A stretch of DNA of 36,290 nucleotides from the NCBI GenBank assembly GCA_049999765.1, contig JBNGIQ010009119.1:41251-77540 (forward strand), written 5' to 3'. This stretch comes from Phaeoceros laevis. Taxonomy: Eukaryota > Anthocerotophyta > Anthocerotopsida > Notothyladales. Below, in pieces: positions 19,488-31,171 of the stretch. Numbering within the stretch: position 1 is the first letter of the stretch; the number at the start of each line of letters is the position of its first letter. Below the pieces are notes generated by a model. That model ran no database searches and had not been told where the DNA came from. It worked only from the letters and a program-made list of their open reading frames with translations. Made by a program: the position numbers and the translations under genes.

Positions 19488-21227
19488 TCAGCCAACCTGC
19501 AACATCGGAGCAGTATTACCTCTATATGTCACACGAAAAATGGCAGTTTCTATAGGTCCTAAAATGAAAAAGAACGATACCTGCGGGCATTGCTGAGAGT
19601 CGGGAACATATCTGATACTTTGTCGTGCTGCTGCAACTGGACACAAATCTAAGCAGGGTGTTGAAAGAGCCTTATCTTGGTCGCGAGGAAGTGGCTCCAC
19701 ACCAAACTTGAACTGACACACATGCCAAATTTTGTGGGGAAAGTAACACAACTCCGTTTATCAGCTCACAACAGACAGGTGCTTCCTAAGCAAACACCAG
19801 AAGCATAATTGGTGGACACTGGACATGTCATGAAAAAAGAACAAGAGAATTCCATCCTACAACCAGTCACTCACATCAAAAGAGCCATACCTGACAACTG
19901 AAATCTTCATAGTTGGGTTCCATAGTAAGTGGTACTCCCATGTCTCCACTGATGAAGAGCTGCAATGCTCTGAAGGGTAAGTGCAAAGTTTGCTACAACT
20001 TGCAATAGAAAAGGATGCAAACTCAAGTCCGGGTCACTCACCTGAGTAGGTATCTTACAGGTGTGTATGCATATTCCTGCACACTTGCTCTCTTCCAAAT
20101 ACTTGCACTTTTCTACCAAGACCTGCGCAGACACGGACAGTAAGGGTCAGTTTGTCTGGCAAAACCGGAAAAGAAAAGCAAAAGGAAGAGCTGCAGGACC
20201 ATACCCCGCTTGTAAGCATGGAACCGTCTGCTAGTTGCACGTCGATCATACTGCACCGGCCCATGAGCCATTGCGTCGTTGCCTGGGTCACTCTGGCTGC
20301 TCCCACAGAAACAATGTCAGCTCCAAATGGTTTTGTGAAGGAACTCTGAATCAGCAAATCTCTGACACGAGGGCCAGATGTGCAAGGAGGTAAGTGGTTG
20401 CCTAAGAGAACAGCCGCAGGTTTGCCTCCACCCAGAGGTGGAATGAGTCGCTTGAACAAGGGCAGCAAGTGCGGAGGGAAACAGGATCTCAGAATTCTGA
20501 CCTGCCATTGCACTGGGAATGCTGCTCAGACTAGCTCCAAAAACAGCAGCTGTGGCATAAAATGGCTATACTAAATGTTGAGCGGGAGGCGCAGTACCGT
20601 TGCTTCTTCAACCTCTGTCTTTGTACGATGTTTCCGCAGCAGTCGCCTGGATTCTTCAATGAGCCCTGGGAATTCTGGATTGCTAGAGGTCCACCCCAGC
20701 TCCTACACAAATCTTTGCCAACAGGAAGCGTCAAAGGTCATTCACAGTGGTTCACATTTCTGAAGCTCAGTCGTGCAGCAGCAGGATGCATCAAAATATG
20801 CTGGAACGAAACATGAACGGACCTCCTGGCAACGGCTTCTGAACACCTTGTAGAGAAAGTTGTCCAGAAATGTGCTTTGGTAGGGGGCTGTATCTGAGGA
20901 CGAGGAGGCCGAAGATGCTGATGCTCCATCTACCTGCCAGCGCGTGTCAGCTGTTGGTGCCTCGGCCAGATACAGACTTTAGGTGATTGGGACTCGCTGG
21001 AAATAGCACCTACGTACCAGCTGAGAGCGCGCTTGAACCCTGCGCCTCCTTGTGCACGGCGAATTGCTCCGCTCAACAAACTTAGCTTTGAGCAGGAAGA
21101 CTTGCTGGTCCTCGGTACTTGAAAGCCTCACCTGCACGGCAGAGGAAGGAGGCCGAGGCGAGGAGCAAGCTGGTGGCACCACTCTGCAGTGGCCCTGCCG
21201 GAGCAATGCCGCATGGTACACCGCCAT
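19488..21227 (-). CDS. DWARF27-like carotenoid isomerase family protein (D27-like2 type)
   Basis: Exons: 21227-21018, 20933-20823, 20702-20598, 20501-20432, 20320-20205, 20122-20042, 19959-19891, 19712-19581, 19496-19488; all phases agree, 300 residues. The N-terminus is basic and Ser-rich, consistent with a plastid transit peptide. Family features: FLDNFLYKVFRSRCQEELGW, the helix FPPHLLPLFKRLIPP, RVTQATTQWLMG, and the cysteine-rich C-terminal domain (KCKYLEESKCAGICIHTCKI, then MGVPLTMEPNYEDFSCQFKF). D27 proteins are non-haem iron plastid enzymes; D27 itself converts all-trans to 9-cis beta-carotene for strigolactone synthesis, while the substrate of the like2 branch is less clear. The last 9-bp exon (VG-stop) is uncertain, but reading through its intron ends at the same TGA. 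It is head to head with the PORR gene. Confidence 0.85.
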
Positions 21228-21461
21228 GGCCACTATCGCAACAACAGATTGAAAGCACGGGCGTACGTATCATAAGTATGATGATGATGATTAATGATAA
21301 GTCTCGTAGTGGGTGTTTGTTTACGAGGAATGTCGTTCATTCACTCTCACAAGTTGAAGATTCCGCTCGCTAATGATAGCAGACTACAAGGCCCGCTCCC
21401 CCTCGTCCTCGTCTCTCGCTGGGCAGCTGGATGCTTTTGTAGCGAGTAGGCTAGTTCGCGG
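21228..21461. promoter_or_regulatory. Bidirectional promoter between the D27-like and PORR genes
   Basis: Only 234 bp separate the two divergent ATGs. The middle holds a short ATGATGATGATTAATGAT run. Both products are predicted to act in organelles, so shared control is possible, but no specific site can be named. Confidence 0.5.
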
Positions 21462-23029
21462 ATGGCAATGAGAGCTTGCGTCGGGGTCGCTGCTACCGTA
21501 GCCGAAGTTGTCACTTCGCGGTGCAGCTCCGCCCGGTTGCAGCCTATTGCCAGGACTCTCACTCCCAGCGGTGGAGCTCTAGGGCTCCGATCCTCGTACT
21601 TCGGGACCACTCGTGAGCTGCGTGCCTCAGCACGCATTCCCAAGCACAAGTCTGTCACCAAAACATGGGGGCCTGTTGCTAGGATCAAACGTAGGAAGGA
21701 CCCCGCCTTCGACAATGTCATTCAGCGTGAGAAGAAGCTTAAAATTGTTAGTCGTATTAAGGATCTTGTTGTCAAGCAACCTGGACTGGTGATGTCCCTG
21801 CGGGACTTGGGCAAACACAGGAAGCAGATAGGGCTTACTGGGAAGAGAAGATGTGTGGCGCTGCTCAACAGGTTTCCCGCTGTTTTTAAGGTAGTCAGGT
21901 GTACCCACTGTCGCTTATGGCGAGAAATTTTCTTCCCTGTTATTGTGAGATTAAGGAAATGGGCTGCTTTTTGTAGGTTTTTGAAGAGGGATGTAATGTC
22001 TACTACTTCCGGCTTACGTCTGAGGCTGAAAGACATTACAACGAGGAGGTGAAACTTAGGGAAGAACTCGAAATAGTGGCCGTTGAAAAAATCAGGAAAC
22101 TATTGATGATGTCCATTGACAAGAGACTCCTGGTAGGCAAAGTTGCGCATTTGAAGCGGGACCTGGGCCTTGCTGATGATTATCTGACCACTTTGGTGCC
22201 CAAGTATCCTCAGTACTTCCGGGTGGTGGAGACAGAGGGTGGTTCTGCCTTGGAGCTGGTGGAATGGGACCCTAGCTTGGCAGTGTCGGCATGGGAAAAG
22301 AGGAAAGCCCAGGAGGAAGCAGCAAAGCAAATGGCTCCCCCGGAGAGGGAAAGCAAGTTCCGAAAGATTGACCTTCCAAAAGGGTACAATCTGTCAAGGA
22401 AAGACAGGGAAGTGATTATCAAGTTCCAGGACATGCCCTATATATCACCATATGCTGATGCAAGCCAACTGACCCCGTCATCTTTGGAGGCGGAAAAGCA
22501 TGCTGTTTATGTGGTGCACGAGGTGTTGAGCCTTACCCTGGAGAAGAGGCTGATTATTGATCATTTGACGCACTTCCGGCGAGACTACAAGTTTTCACAA
22601 AGAGTATATTCTATGCTGATTAGGCATCCCGAGGTGTTTTATGTTTCACTGAAGGGAGCTCGAGATTGCGTGTTTTTGAGGGAAGCTTACAATGGCTCTG
22701 AGCTTATTGAGAAAGACCCCTTAGTGTTAGCAAAGGAGCGTCTTGCGCTCATGGTTGCACTTGGCAAGAAGGGTGATCAAAGTGACGAAGACGACGAAGA
22801 AGAGGAGGGACAGGATGACGATGAGGATGACGATTACAACGAGGATAGTGATGAGGATGATTTTAGCAGTGATGATGAGGATGAAGATGGCGATGAGACT
22901 GACAATGATGACATGGACGTAATTCAAGCCGAGCTGAAAGCGACCAAGGCTGCAGTTCAAGTAGGTAGAGAGCTAGCAGCAGCTACTAGGAAGCAGTATG
23001 AGATTCCAAGAATTAGGGAAAGATGGTAA
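21462..23029 (+). CDS. PORR-domain organelle RNA-binding protein (WTF1-like)
   Basis: Exons are 21462-21890 and 21977-23029, phase 0, giving 493 residues. The N-terminal 60 residues are rich in Ser, Arg and Ala without early acids, suiting an organelle presequence. The plant organelle RNA recognition (PORR) domain starts at about residue 75: RRKDPAFDNVIQREKKLKIV, SLRDLGKHRKQIGLTGKRRC, then across the intron EEGCNVYYFRLTSEAERHYN and KRDLGLADDYLTTLVPKYPQ. A long acidic tail (Asp/Glu over about 55 residues) precedes the end, as in WTF1. PORR proteins bind group II introns and help chloroplast or mitochondrial splicing. The stop is the TAA right after RERW. That spot also looks like a donor (ATG|GTAACA), and a downstream piece at 23107 could be an alternative last exon. 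Confidence 0.88.
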
Positions 23030-23658
23030 CATGTAGAGGCAATCATATCAGCGTACAAGGTTGGGTGATCAGAGGCTCGTTGCAGCTAGTAATGACATTT
23101 TTGCAGGTCAAATGGACAGGTTTTACCGACACAGGTAGTTACCAAGGAAAGGGGGGGAGCTCTGGCAAGAGCATGCAGAATGTAACGGGAGCATCCTCTA
23201 GCCCGGCCTCAAGGTTGAGCCTTCACGGCCAGAAATCTTTCCTCCCGCTTCAAGTTTGTGAGTTAGTGTATCATTGGTATGACCCCATATGTCTGGCTTC
23301 CACTTGCTCTAGTTTTCAAACTTCATTCTCCAAAAAGAAACACAGAATACAGCTATGCATTTCTAGAAATAGTCTGTCCAGACGGATACCTGTAAATTGG
23401 CGTCATGGCGCATTTGCTGGAACGTGTGGACTACACAGAATTGCTGAGCACAAGGTTCTTGGAATCTTGTGACAAGAACACCCTGAGTCCGTGGCCTACA
23501 TCATTTGAACATAGAAGTAGGGGTGCTTCGTTCAAGATGATATTAATTTGCCGCACACAAGGTTCCAAGGCGCTGTTTCAAGGCGCTTGCTGTGAACAAA
23601 GCTTAACCAAAATTGAACAGCATTCCTTGTCTGTTAGAGTAGGTTTCGAGTACTCATC
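23030..23658. other. 3' region of the PORR gene with a dispersed repeat copy
   Basis: There is no firm gene. At 23521 gggtgcttcgttcaagatga begins a stretch related to the units at 18468 and 18600, followed by acacaaggtt as in those copies. Open frames at 23023-23472 and 23405-23701 have no domain. Confidence 0.5.
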
Positions 23659-23969
23659 CGAAAGACTAGATCACGCTAATAAGCTATTCACAAAGAGCTA
23701 AAAGTTGGTACATTCCAGTCAACTTCCTCGATCCTCTTTCATGGTGTCAACTGGAACAGCTCTTGCAGCTTGGGCACTTTTCAGGACCTCCCCCTAGGGG
23801 TTGCCCACTCCCAGGGGTTGCCCAAAGACTCGAAAGACTAGATCACGCTAATAAGCTATTCACAACGAGCTAAAAGTTGGTACATTTTAGTCAACTTCCT
23901 GGTGTCAACTGGAACAGCTCTTGCAACTTAGGCACTTTTCAGGACCTCTCCCTAGGGGTTGCCCACTCC
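23659..23969. repeat. Tandem duplication that includes the 3' end of eIF3g
   Basis: Unit one (23659-23811, 153 bp) and unit two (23831-23969, 139 bp) both start cgaaagactagatcacgcta and end ttgcccactcc. Unit two lacks 14 bp (ctcgatcctctttc or equivalent) and has a few base changes. The right end of unit two lies inside the last coding exon of eIF3g (codons for EWATPRERS and the stop). Unit one therefore carries a second copy of those codons, reading EWATPRGRS-stop, about 170 bp downstream. Confidence 0.9.
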
Positions 23970-24878
23970 ACCCGGAGAATTAGATTGTCGTATCCATATC
24001 CATCCAACTTGTTGATTGCGCGGATAGCGTCCTCCCTGTAGGTGAAGAGGAAGGTCAAGCTCCACCCTGCAGAAGTTAGTGAGAAAAAAACTTAAACTGT
24101 TCACATCCGCATACCTGTTAACAAAGTTGATGAAAGCAAAGCCTCTGCTGAGGCCTGTCTCACGGTCGAAGGCAACATAGATACGAGAAATAGGTCCAAA
24201 AGGTCTGAACAGCTCCTGCAGATCCTGCTCTCGTGTATCTTCTGACAAGTTCGTAACCCTAATTGAATTGTCGTCGCGCCCCTTACGCATACTCTCGCCC
24301 TCGTTCCTCGTTCCACCTCTCAACCCTGGAGGTACATACGAACCCTTACCAATTGCCGGAGTAACTGTCTGCCCTGGAATATCGTCTTCGCCCGGCGGCT
24401 TGTCCCCGAGTGGCAAGCCCCTGTTGGCAGCGAAATCCTTGAATGGGCACTTGGAGGTCCAGTGGTCCCCTTTCTTACCGCATGTCCTGCACACAATCAA
24501 CGAAGCGTTGCCTAGGGTGGCTAGCTCTGATCCCTTCTCCTCCACCTTAGGCGCTCCCGCGGGCCGGGTCCGCTCCAAAAATATCTCCTCAGTGGAAACC
24601 ACAGTGAGATTCTCAGAAGCATTTTGCCCTAGAGCATCCCCGAATTTTTTCAGCAGGCGCCTTCGCAACACCGCCGGACTGAGCTTCTTCACCTGCTTCT
24701 TCACCCGTATGGTCTTAGTCACCTTGACTCGCGAACCGTCATCGTTCTTGCGCCACTCGATAATCAGCTTAATTCCCTTCTCATCCGGCCCTATCACTTG
24801 CACTGGCGGGAGGACTCCATCGATGCCATCGTCGTCGTCGGCGGCATCTCCCCATCTGAAATCGCTGCGACTTCCCAT
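23939..24878 (-). CDS. TIF3G1: Translation initiation factor eIF3 subunit G
   Basis: Exons are 24878-24115 and 24035-23939; the intron splits the Arg codon of VNR|EDA and gives 286 residues, matching plant eIF3g. Order of domains: an acidic start (WGDAADDDDGID), the eIF3g N-terminal domain, a CCHC zinc knuckle CRTCGKKGDHWTSKC (C130, C133, H139, C144), a Gly/Pro linker, and a C-terminal RRM (about 205-286) with RNP2 IRVTNLS and RNP1 RGFAFINF, ending NKLDGYGYDNLILRVEWATP then RERS. It joins eIF3b and eIF3i in the scanning module. Reading through the intron keeps a frame open but destroys the RRM end, so the spliced form is preferred. The last codons are copied in the neighbouring tandem repeat. 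Confidence 0.96.
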
Positions 24879-25420
24879 GGTTCCTGCGGCGCGATACTTG
24901 AGAAGCCAGCGAGGAACTTGAAGGCGAAAACGATCTGAGGCAGACGAGGGCTGCAGTCACTGGCTTCGGCTCGTCGTGACGGCTGTCGACGCTGTCGTCG
25001 ACGAACTAGACTAACTCTTTGTAGAACGATGCAACTACTTCGATGATACGCCTTAATGGCCACCGCATTTTTAGGTTTTTACCTTCAGCAGCTTCCTGGC
25101 CTGCTCACAGCTAGACACTGGCACGAGGCTTTTTTGGCTAGTGTTGTCATAAAGCGTAGCATCGGGTAAACGACAGCGCATAAAGTTCCGCGAAGACAAC
25201 GGGACTCTAGCAGACAATCTAGTAGAGGGACGGTGGCCTACTGAAAAGGGGACCTCTTCAAAGAAAGGAGATCTAGGCCCTTAGAGGGGACTAAAGACGT
25301 GTAGGCGCATCACACCAGATTCACACTTTGAAGCCTTACTGTACAAAAAATGAATTCCACTGTGCTTAGAATCTTCGGAGCCCCTTGGTTTCAGGTTTGT
25401 CCAATCCAGAAAATCTACAT
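24879..25420. other. eIF3g promoter and 3' region of RPT3
   Basis: There is no gene. The eIF3g leader at about 24960-25010 contains a GTCGAC-rich inverted stretch (gctgtcgacgctgtcgtcga). The rest is non-coding sequence after the RPT3 stop. Confidence 0.5.
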
Positions 25421-27228
<1,808 letters not shown>

Positions 27229-27495
27229 GTCTGGTGATGCTACTACCGAAGCGAATTCCCACTCTAGACCTAAACTTCGTTTCCTGGATGTCGAAAAGAT
27301 CGTGATTCGTGACTTATCACCGGTTTAATAAGAATACAGGTCGGTAGGACATTGGTGGCACGTCGCGAAAACGATGGTCGCGACCCAGATTCGCACACTT
27401 CCCGTTTTCTTCGCCTAAACTCGGAAAATCCGAAACACACAGGAGCTGTGCTGCATTGACAAGATTGTGCAATCGCGTCCGAGTGACCAGACGCG
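27229..27495. promoter_or_regulatory. Short divergent promoter between RPT3 and the unknown gene at 27496
   Basis: Only 267 bp lie between the divergent ATGs. No TATA-like site was recognised. Confidence 0.45.
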
Positions 27496-28614
27496 ATGTC
27501 CACACACGCACTCTCCTTTCTGCGCAACTCAGGAATAGCAACGCCCCGAGCACCAGGCACGGTAGCACAGCAGCAGCACCAACTTGTCGGTGCCGTCTGC
27601 AATGCCGTGAGCTCCCAGACTGCTCTGATAGTAAGACTCCTCATTCTTGGTGGTTTTCTAATCTACATGACAGGATTTCAGTGTGGGTGGATTGCCGCGT
27701 CTTGTAGTCCTCACAGTTACAACAGTCTGCTGTACGTTCATGTGTTCAATTTGGTCTAGACGACATGCCTCAAGCACCTCACCTCTGCCACTGCAAATGC
27801 TGTCCAGGGGTTCTCGGCTGAAGTCTCCAGCCTTCGTCACCATGTTCCTCAATGCTCCCGCAGAGCATCTCACACTGGGAGTCTGTTAGGTCTTGAAGGG
27901 AACCGGAGGACGCGAGACTGGGCTCCAAGACTCTCCGGAAACACCGGTATGCTAGTTGATCAATTTGTCATGGAATTCAGAGTATGTCAGTAGACTCTTG
28001 TCGTAATACATCTCTCTGAAAGCCAAAACCTGGTGTCCGCAACAGAGTCTATTGCTTTGTCTGAAGAGGCAGTTTCCCGCACAGAACCCAATCTATCTAC
28101 CACAGATTCGCTTGGTTTCACTGAGGAAGCTGTTTCTGAAGTGGAATCAAGTCTAAATGGGGCAGCCAAGGAAGATTCTTTGGATGAAGATGGGAGTCAG
28201 AGAACATCTGACTTCGCAACAGAGGAAGCCGGGCCTACAGTGGAGGAAGCAAAGGTAGCCGCTGGAATGTCTACTAACACCCGAACAGTGCCGTTAAGAA
28301 AGGGCAAGGGCTATGTCATTACGGATCTCCTTGTGGTGTTCGGTGGGCTGTTAGATCGGCCTTTTGGGAGTGGACAGATGATAGCAGCCGCAGGCGATGT
28401 AGTTGTTGAGCGAGTTATTACAGAGTTTGAGAATGCAGATATACAAAGTGGAGTAGATGAGCAGTCTCTATCTGGTTTCCGCACGTGTCTAGACGTCCTG
28501 CAGAAGGACCTTGAAGTTGTGAGGGTAGCCGAGGACAGGTCCAAGTTGCTAGAAGCTCTGGAGCTGGCAAAGCTCCACTGCAGGCGTGCCATTCTGTCGG
28601 CAAATAGTTTCTGA
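27496..28614 (+). CDS. Unknown protein with presequence-like N-terminus
   Basis: A three-exon model (27496-27630, 27760-27946, 28046-28614) has consistent phases (0, then 1) and gives 296 residues. The first 110 residues are rich in Ser, Thr, Ala, Arg and His with hardly any acids (MSTHALSFLRNSGIATPRAP; HVPQCSRRASHTGSLLG), as in plastid or mitochondrial presequences. An acidic Ser/Glu-rich linker follows (ESIALSEEAVSRTEPNLS and on). The last 105 residues look like a folded domain: KGKGYVITDLLVVFGGLLDR, PFGSGQMIAAAGDVVVERVI, then a helical end LEALELAKLHCRRAILSANS. I do not recognise the family. It lies on the same strand as TGD3, 322 bp upstream, but a functional link is only a guess. Exon 3 is safe; exons 1 and 2 are inferred from splice sites and phase. 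Confidence 0.6.
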
Positions 28615-28936
28615 ATGATGCAGCCGTAGATGCTGAACTGTGGATTGTAGTAGTGGAGCAAGCATCAGGCTCATCCTTTGTTTCTAGCCTCAAATATGTC
28701 AGCACTATACTCACAAAATGGAAAATGATTTTCCACTGCATAGTCTACGTTCTAAATCCTCCATTTCACTCCTGTTCACGGTATACGCTTGAAACTGAGT
28801 GTGCTGCATCATCTTCACATGAGCGTATGCAACTTTCAGCTGAGTTTAAGAGGACTGGTTGCAGGCCTAGTTTATGCAGTATATTCTGTAGTCAGGCAGG
28901 TTGCTGTCGCTTGTTTGGATTAATTTACCAAATTTG
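28615..28936. other. Region upstream of TGD3; may hide a transit-peptide exon
   Basis: No exon can be fixed. An ATG at 28828 (MQLSAEFKRTGCRPSLCSIF) opens a short basic frame that could be part of a TGD3 presequence, but no splice pattern joining it cleanly was found. Confidence 0.3.
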
Positions 28937-30717
28937 ATGACGCTGCAGCAATCTTATGCTATGGAAGTAGGTGATACAGCCGAGTCAAGAGATCCAGATG
29001 GAGATGTTCTAATTGAGTGTCGACATGTCTTCAAGACGTTCTCTGAGAAGCAAGTTTTGAAAGGAGCAAGTTTTAAGGTTTAACTGCACCCCTCGGAATT
29101 TGCCTGCACATAATGCTTTGAGCTGCTTTAAGAGGTTGTGTGTATATGGCTGGTCATTGGATGCTTTTCTGGTTGTTGATCTGCTGCAGCTGGATTCTTT
29201 GTGTCCTGTGGAAAGATACGGAATGGAGAGGCAGTTGGCATCATAGGCCCTTCAGGAACCGGGAAGAGCACAGTTCTTCGAATAATGGCTGGGCTCCTAT
29301 CCCCTGACAAGGTGAATATTTGATTGTAAAATAAAAACACACATCGGCACTTCAACAAAAACAGCAGTTTCTGGAGCTGACAGTTTGATCCTGTTACTCA
29401 GGGGGAGGTCTACATCCGTGGTAAACTACGAAGAGGTCTTATTAGTGATGAGGAGCTATCAGGGCTTCGTATTGGACTGGTGAGTGTTGTTTGTCGGGCT
29501 GTGGTGCTTGTAGGGGTTCGTGTTCCCAGACTTTCATAGTTGATAAGGCTGGCAGTCCTTTATTGCGTATGGAAGAGCTCATGCCCTGCCTGAGTTTCTT
29601 GATGAATGGCTGCACACTGTCTGCAACTGCTTTCCAGGTATTTCAAAGTGCTGCACTGTTCGACTCCCTTACAGTTCGAGAAAATGTCGGCTTTATGCTG
29701 TAAGCTCTTTGACCAGGTTTTACGTCTTTTCAGCATGGCATGGCTACACATCTGGCAAATAAGTACCTTATGTGCACCTTACCTTCCACCGCAGATATGA
29801 ACACTCAAGCCTACCAGAAGATAAAATTTCCGAGCTAGTGACTGAAAGTTTAGCTGCTGTTGGGCTGAAGGTTTGGGTCATGGCGAACTTGCACGCAAAA
29901 ACCTCATTGAAGTTAACTCCTTTTGTCGAAAGCTGTTACGGCACGCTGCTGTCAAAAGGCGGATATGAGCACAGCATGCTTGATGTGCCTTGAGCTGCTT
30001 ACCTCGTATGCTTTTAGCATCTAAGGCATTTTGCACGTTGCAGAACGTGGAAGAGCGCTACCCTTCAGAGCTTTCTGGTGGGATGAAGAAAAGAGTGGCT
30101 CTGGCTAGAGCAATCATATCTGACAATGAAAAAGAGGAGCAACAGGATCCAGAGGTATTCAATCTGATTACACATTTGTCTCCTTGTTGGTCTCGTACTG
30201 CGTAGCATATCTGTGTGTCTCAGAATACCCTAAATAGAACTCACTGTCACAGGTTGTTATGTATGACGAGCCTACAGCTGGGCTTGATCCAATTGCATCC
30301 ACTGTGGTAGAAGATCTTATAAGATCAATGCACACTAAAGGTCGAGATGCAAGGGGTAAACCGGGGAAGATTGCATCATATGTAGTTGTCACTCATCAGC
30401 ATAGTACAATCAGGCGTGCAGTGGACAGGTCGGTGCTTCTCGCTAGTTTGGTTGCTCTGTGATTATTTAAGATGTTCTTTAGCATCACCTTCGTAGCTGC
30501 TGAATCAGGCTGCTGTTTCTCCACGACGGGAAGGTGGTTTGGGAGGGCACAACCTCCGAGTTTGACACCACAACGAACCCCATCGTTCGGCAGGTGAGCA
30601 GCAAAGTTGTGTGTTTTCCTTCACCGCGCGTTAGCAGGAGTCCAAATCTTGACCTCAACCATATTTTGTTGGCTGCAGTTTGCCGCTGGAAACCTTGATG
30701 GTCCAATTCGGTATTAG
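28937..30717 (+). CDS. TGD3: TGD3, ATPase of the plastid lipid importer (ABCI13)
   Basis: Exons: 28937-29077, 29216-29311, 29402-29479, 29638-29699, 29795-29870, 30044-30154, 30253-30428, 30509-30593, 30679-30717; all phases agree, 287 residues. Walker A is GPSGTGKST (58-66), the Q loop is in GLVFQSAALFDSLTVRENVG, the ABC signature is LSGGM (161-165), Walker B is VVMYDEP (189-194) and the H-loop is VVTHQHS. The ending AAGNLDGPIRY is a TGD3 hallmark. TGD1 (permease), TGD2 (lipid-binding) and TGD3 form the inner-envelope complex that brings ER-derived lipid into chloroplasts. The protein acts in the stroma, so a transit peptide is expected. None is visible before the provisional ATG at 28937, so a 5' exon is probably missing from this model. 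Confidence 0.92.
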
Positions 30718-31171
30718 GCCGTTCTTCCATATGGAAGTGCTACATTTTTTGAAAATAAAATATGACCCTAAAGTGAAAACAAGGAGTTTTGTAGGTGAAA
30801 TCTAGATACGCTTGTTTTTCCTATTTATGATCTGTGCACCATCATATCGCATGGTGTCGGATGCTATCGCCATAGGTGTGCTTGCACGAAGAGACCAGGC
30901 CAGACATGGCACATATATTGTTCCTGAAATATACCCGACCTGTCAATGAAATCTAAAAAGCGGTGGCAGGATAGATCTCGATGTGTACTCGCCGTTCTAT
31001 ATGGCAGCTAAGGAGGCTGTCAAGTTGCCATCAGCCACAGTGAAGTAGGAAGATCTAAAGAGGTGAGAATTTGAAACATGACAAATACAAAGGCACCTTC
31101 GTTCCTACATTGGGATCGAAATCAGCATCTCTAACACTAGCAACTCACCCTAGGTCACCACGGCCTTAAAT
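30718..31171. other. Convergent 3' regions of TGD3 and plastid EF-Tu
   Basis: No gene is seen. The sequence is AT-rich, with an aaaataaaat run about 40 bp after the TGD3 stop that could serve as a polyadenylation region. Confidence 0.5.

Noticed and set aside
23952-24114. Unspliced end of eIF3g
   Set aside because: Reading through the intron destroys the conserved RRM end; splicing restores REDAIRAINKLDGYGYDN.
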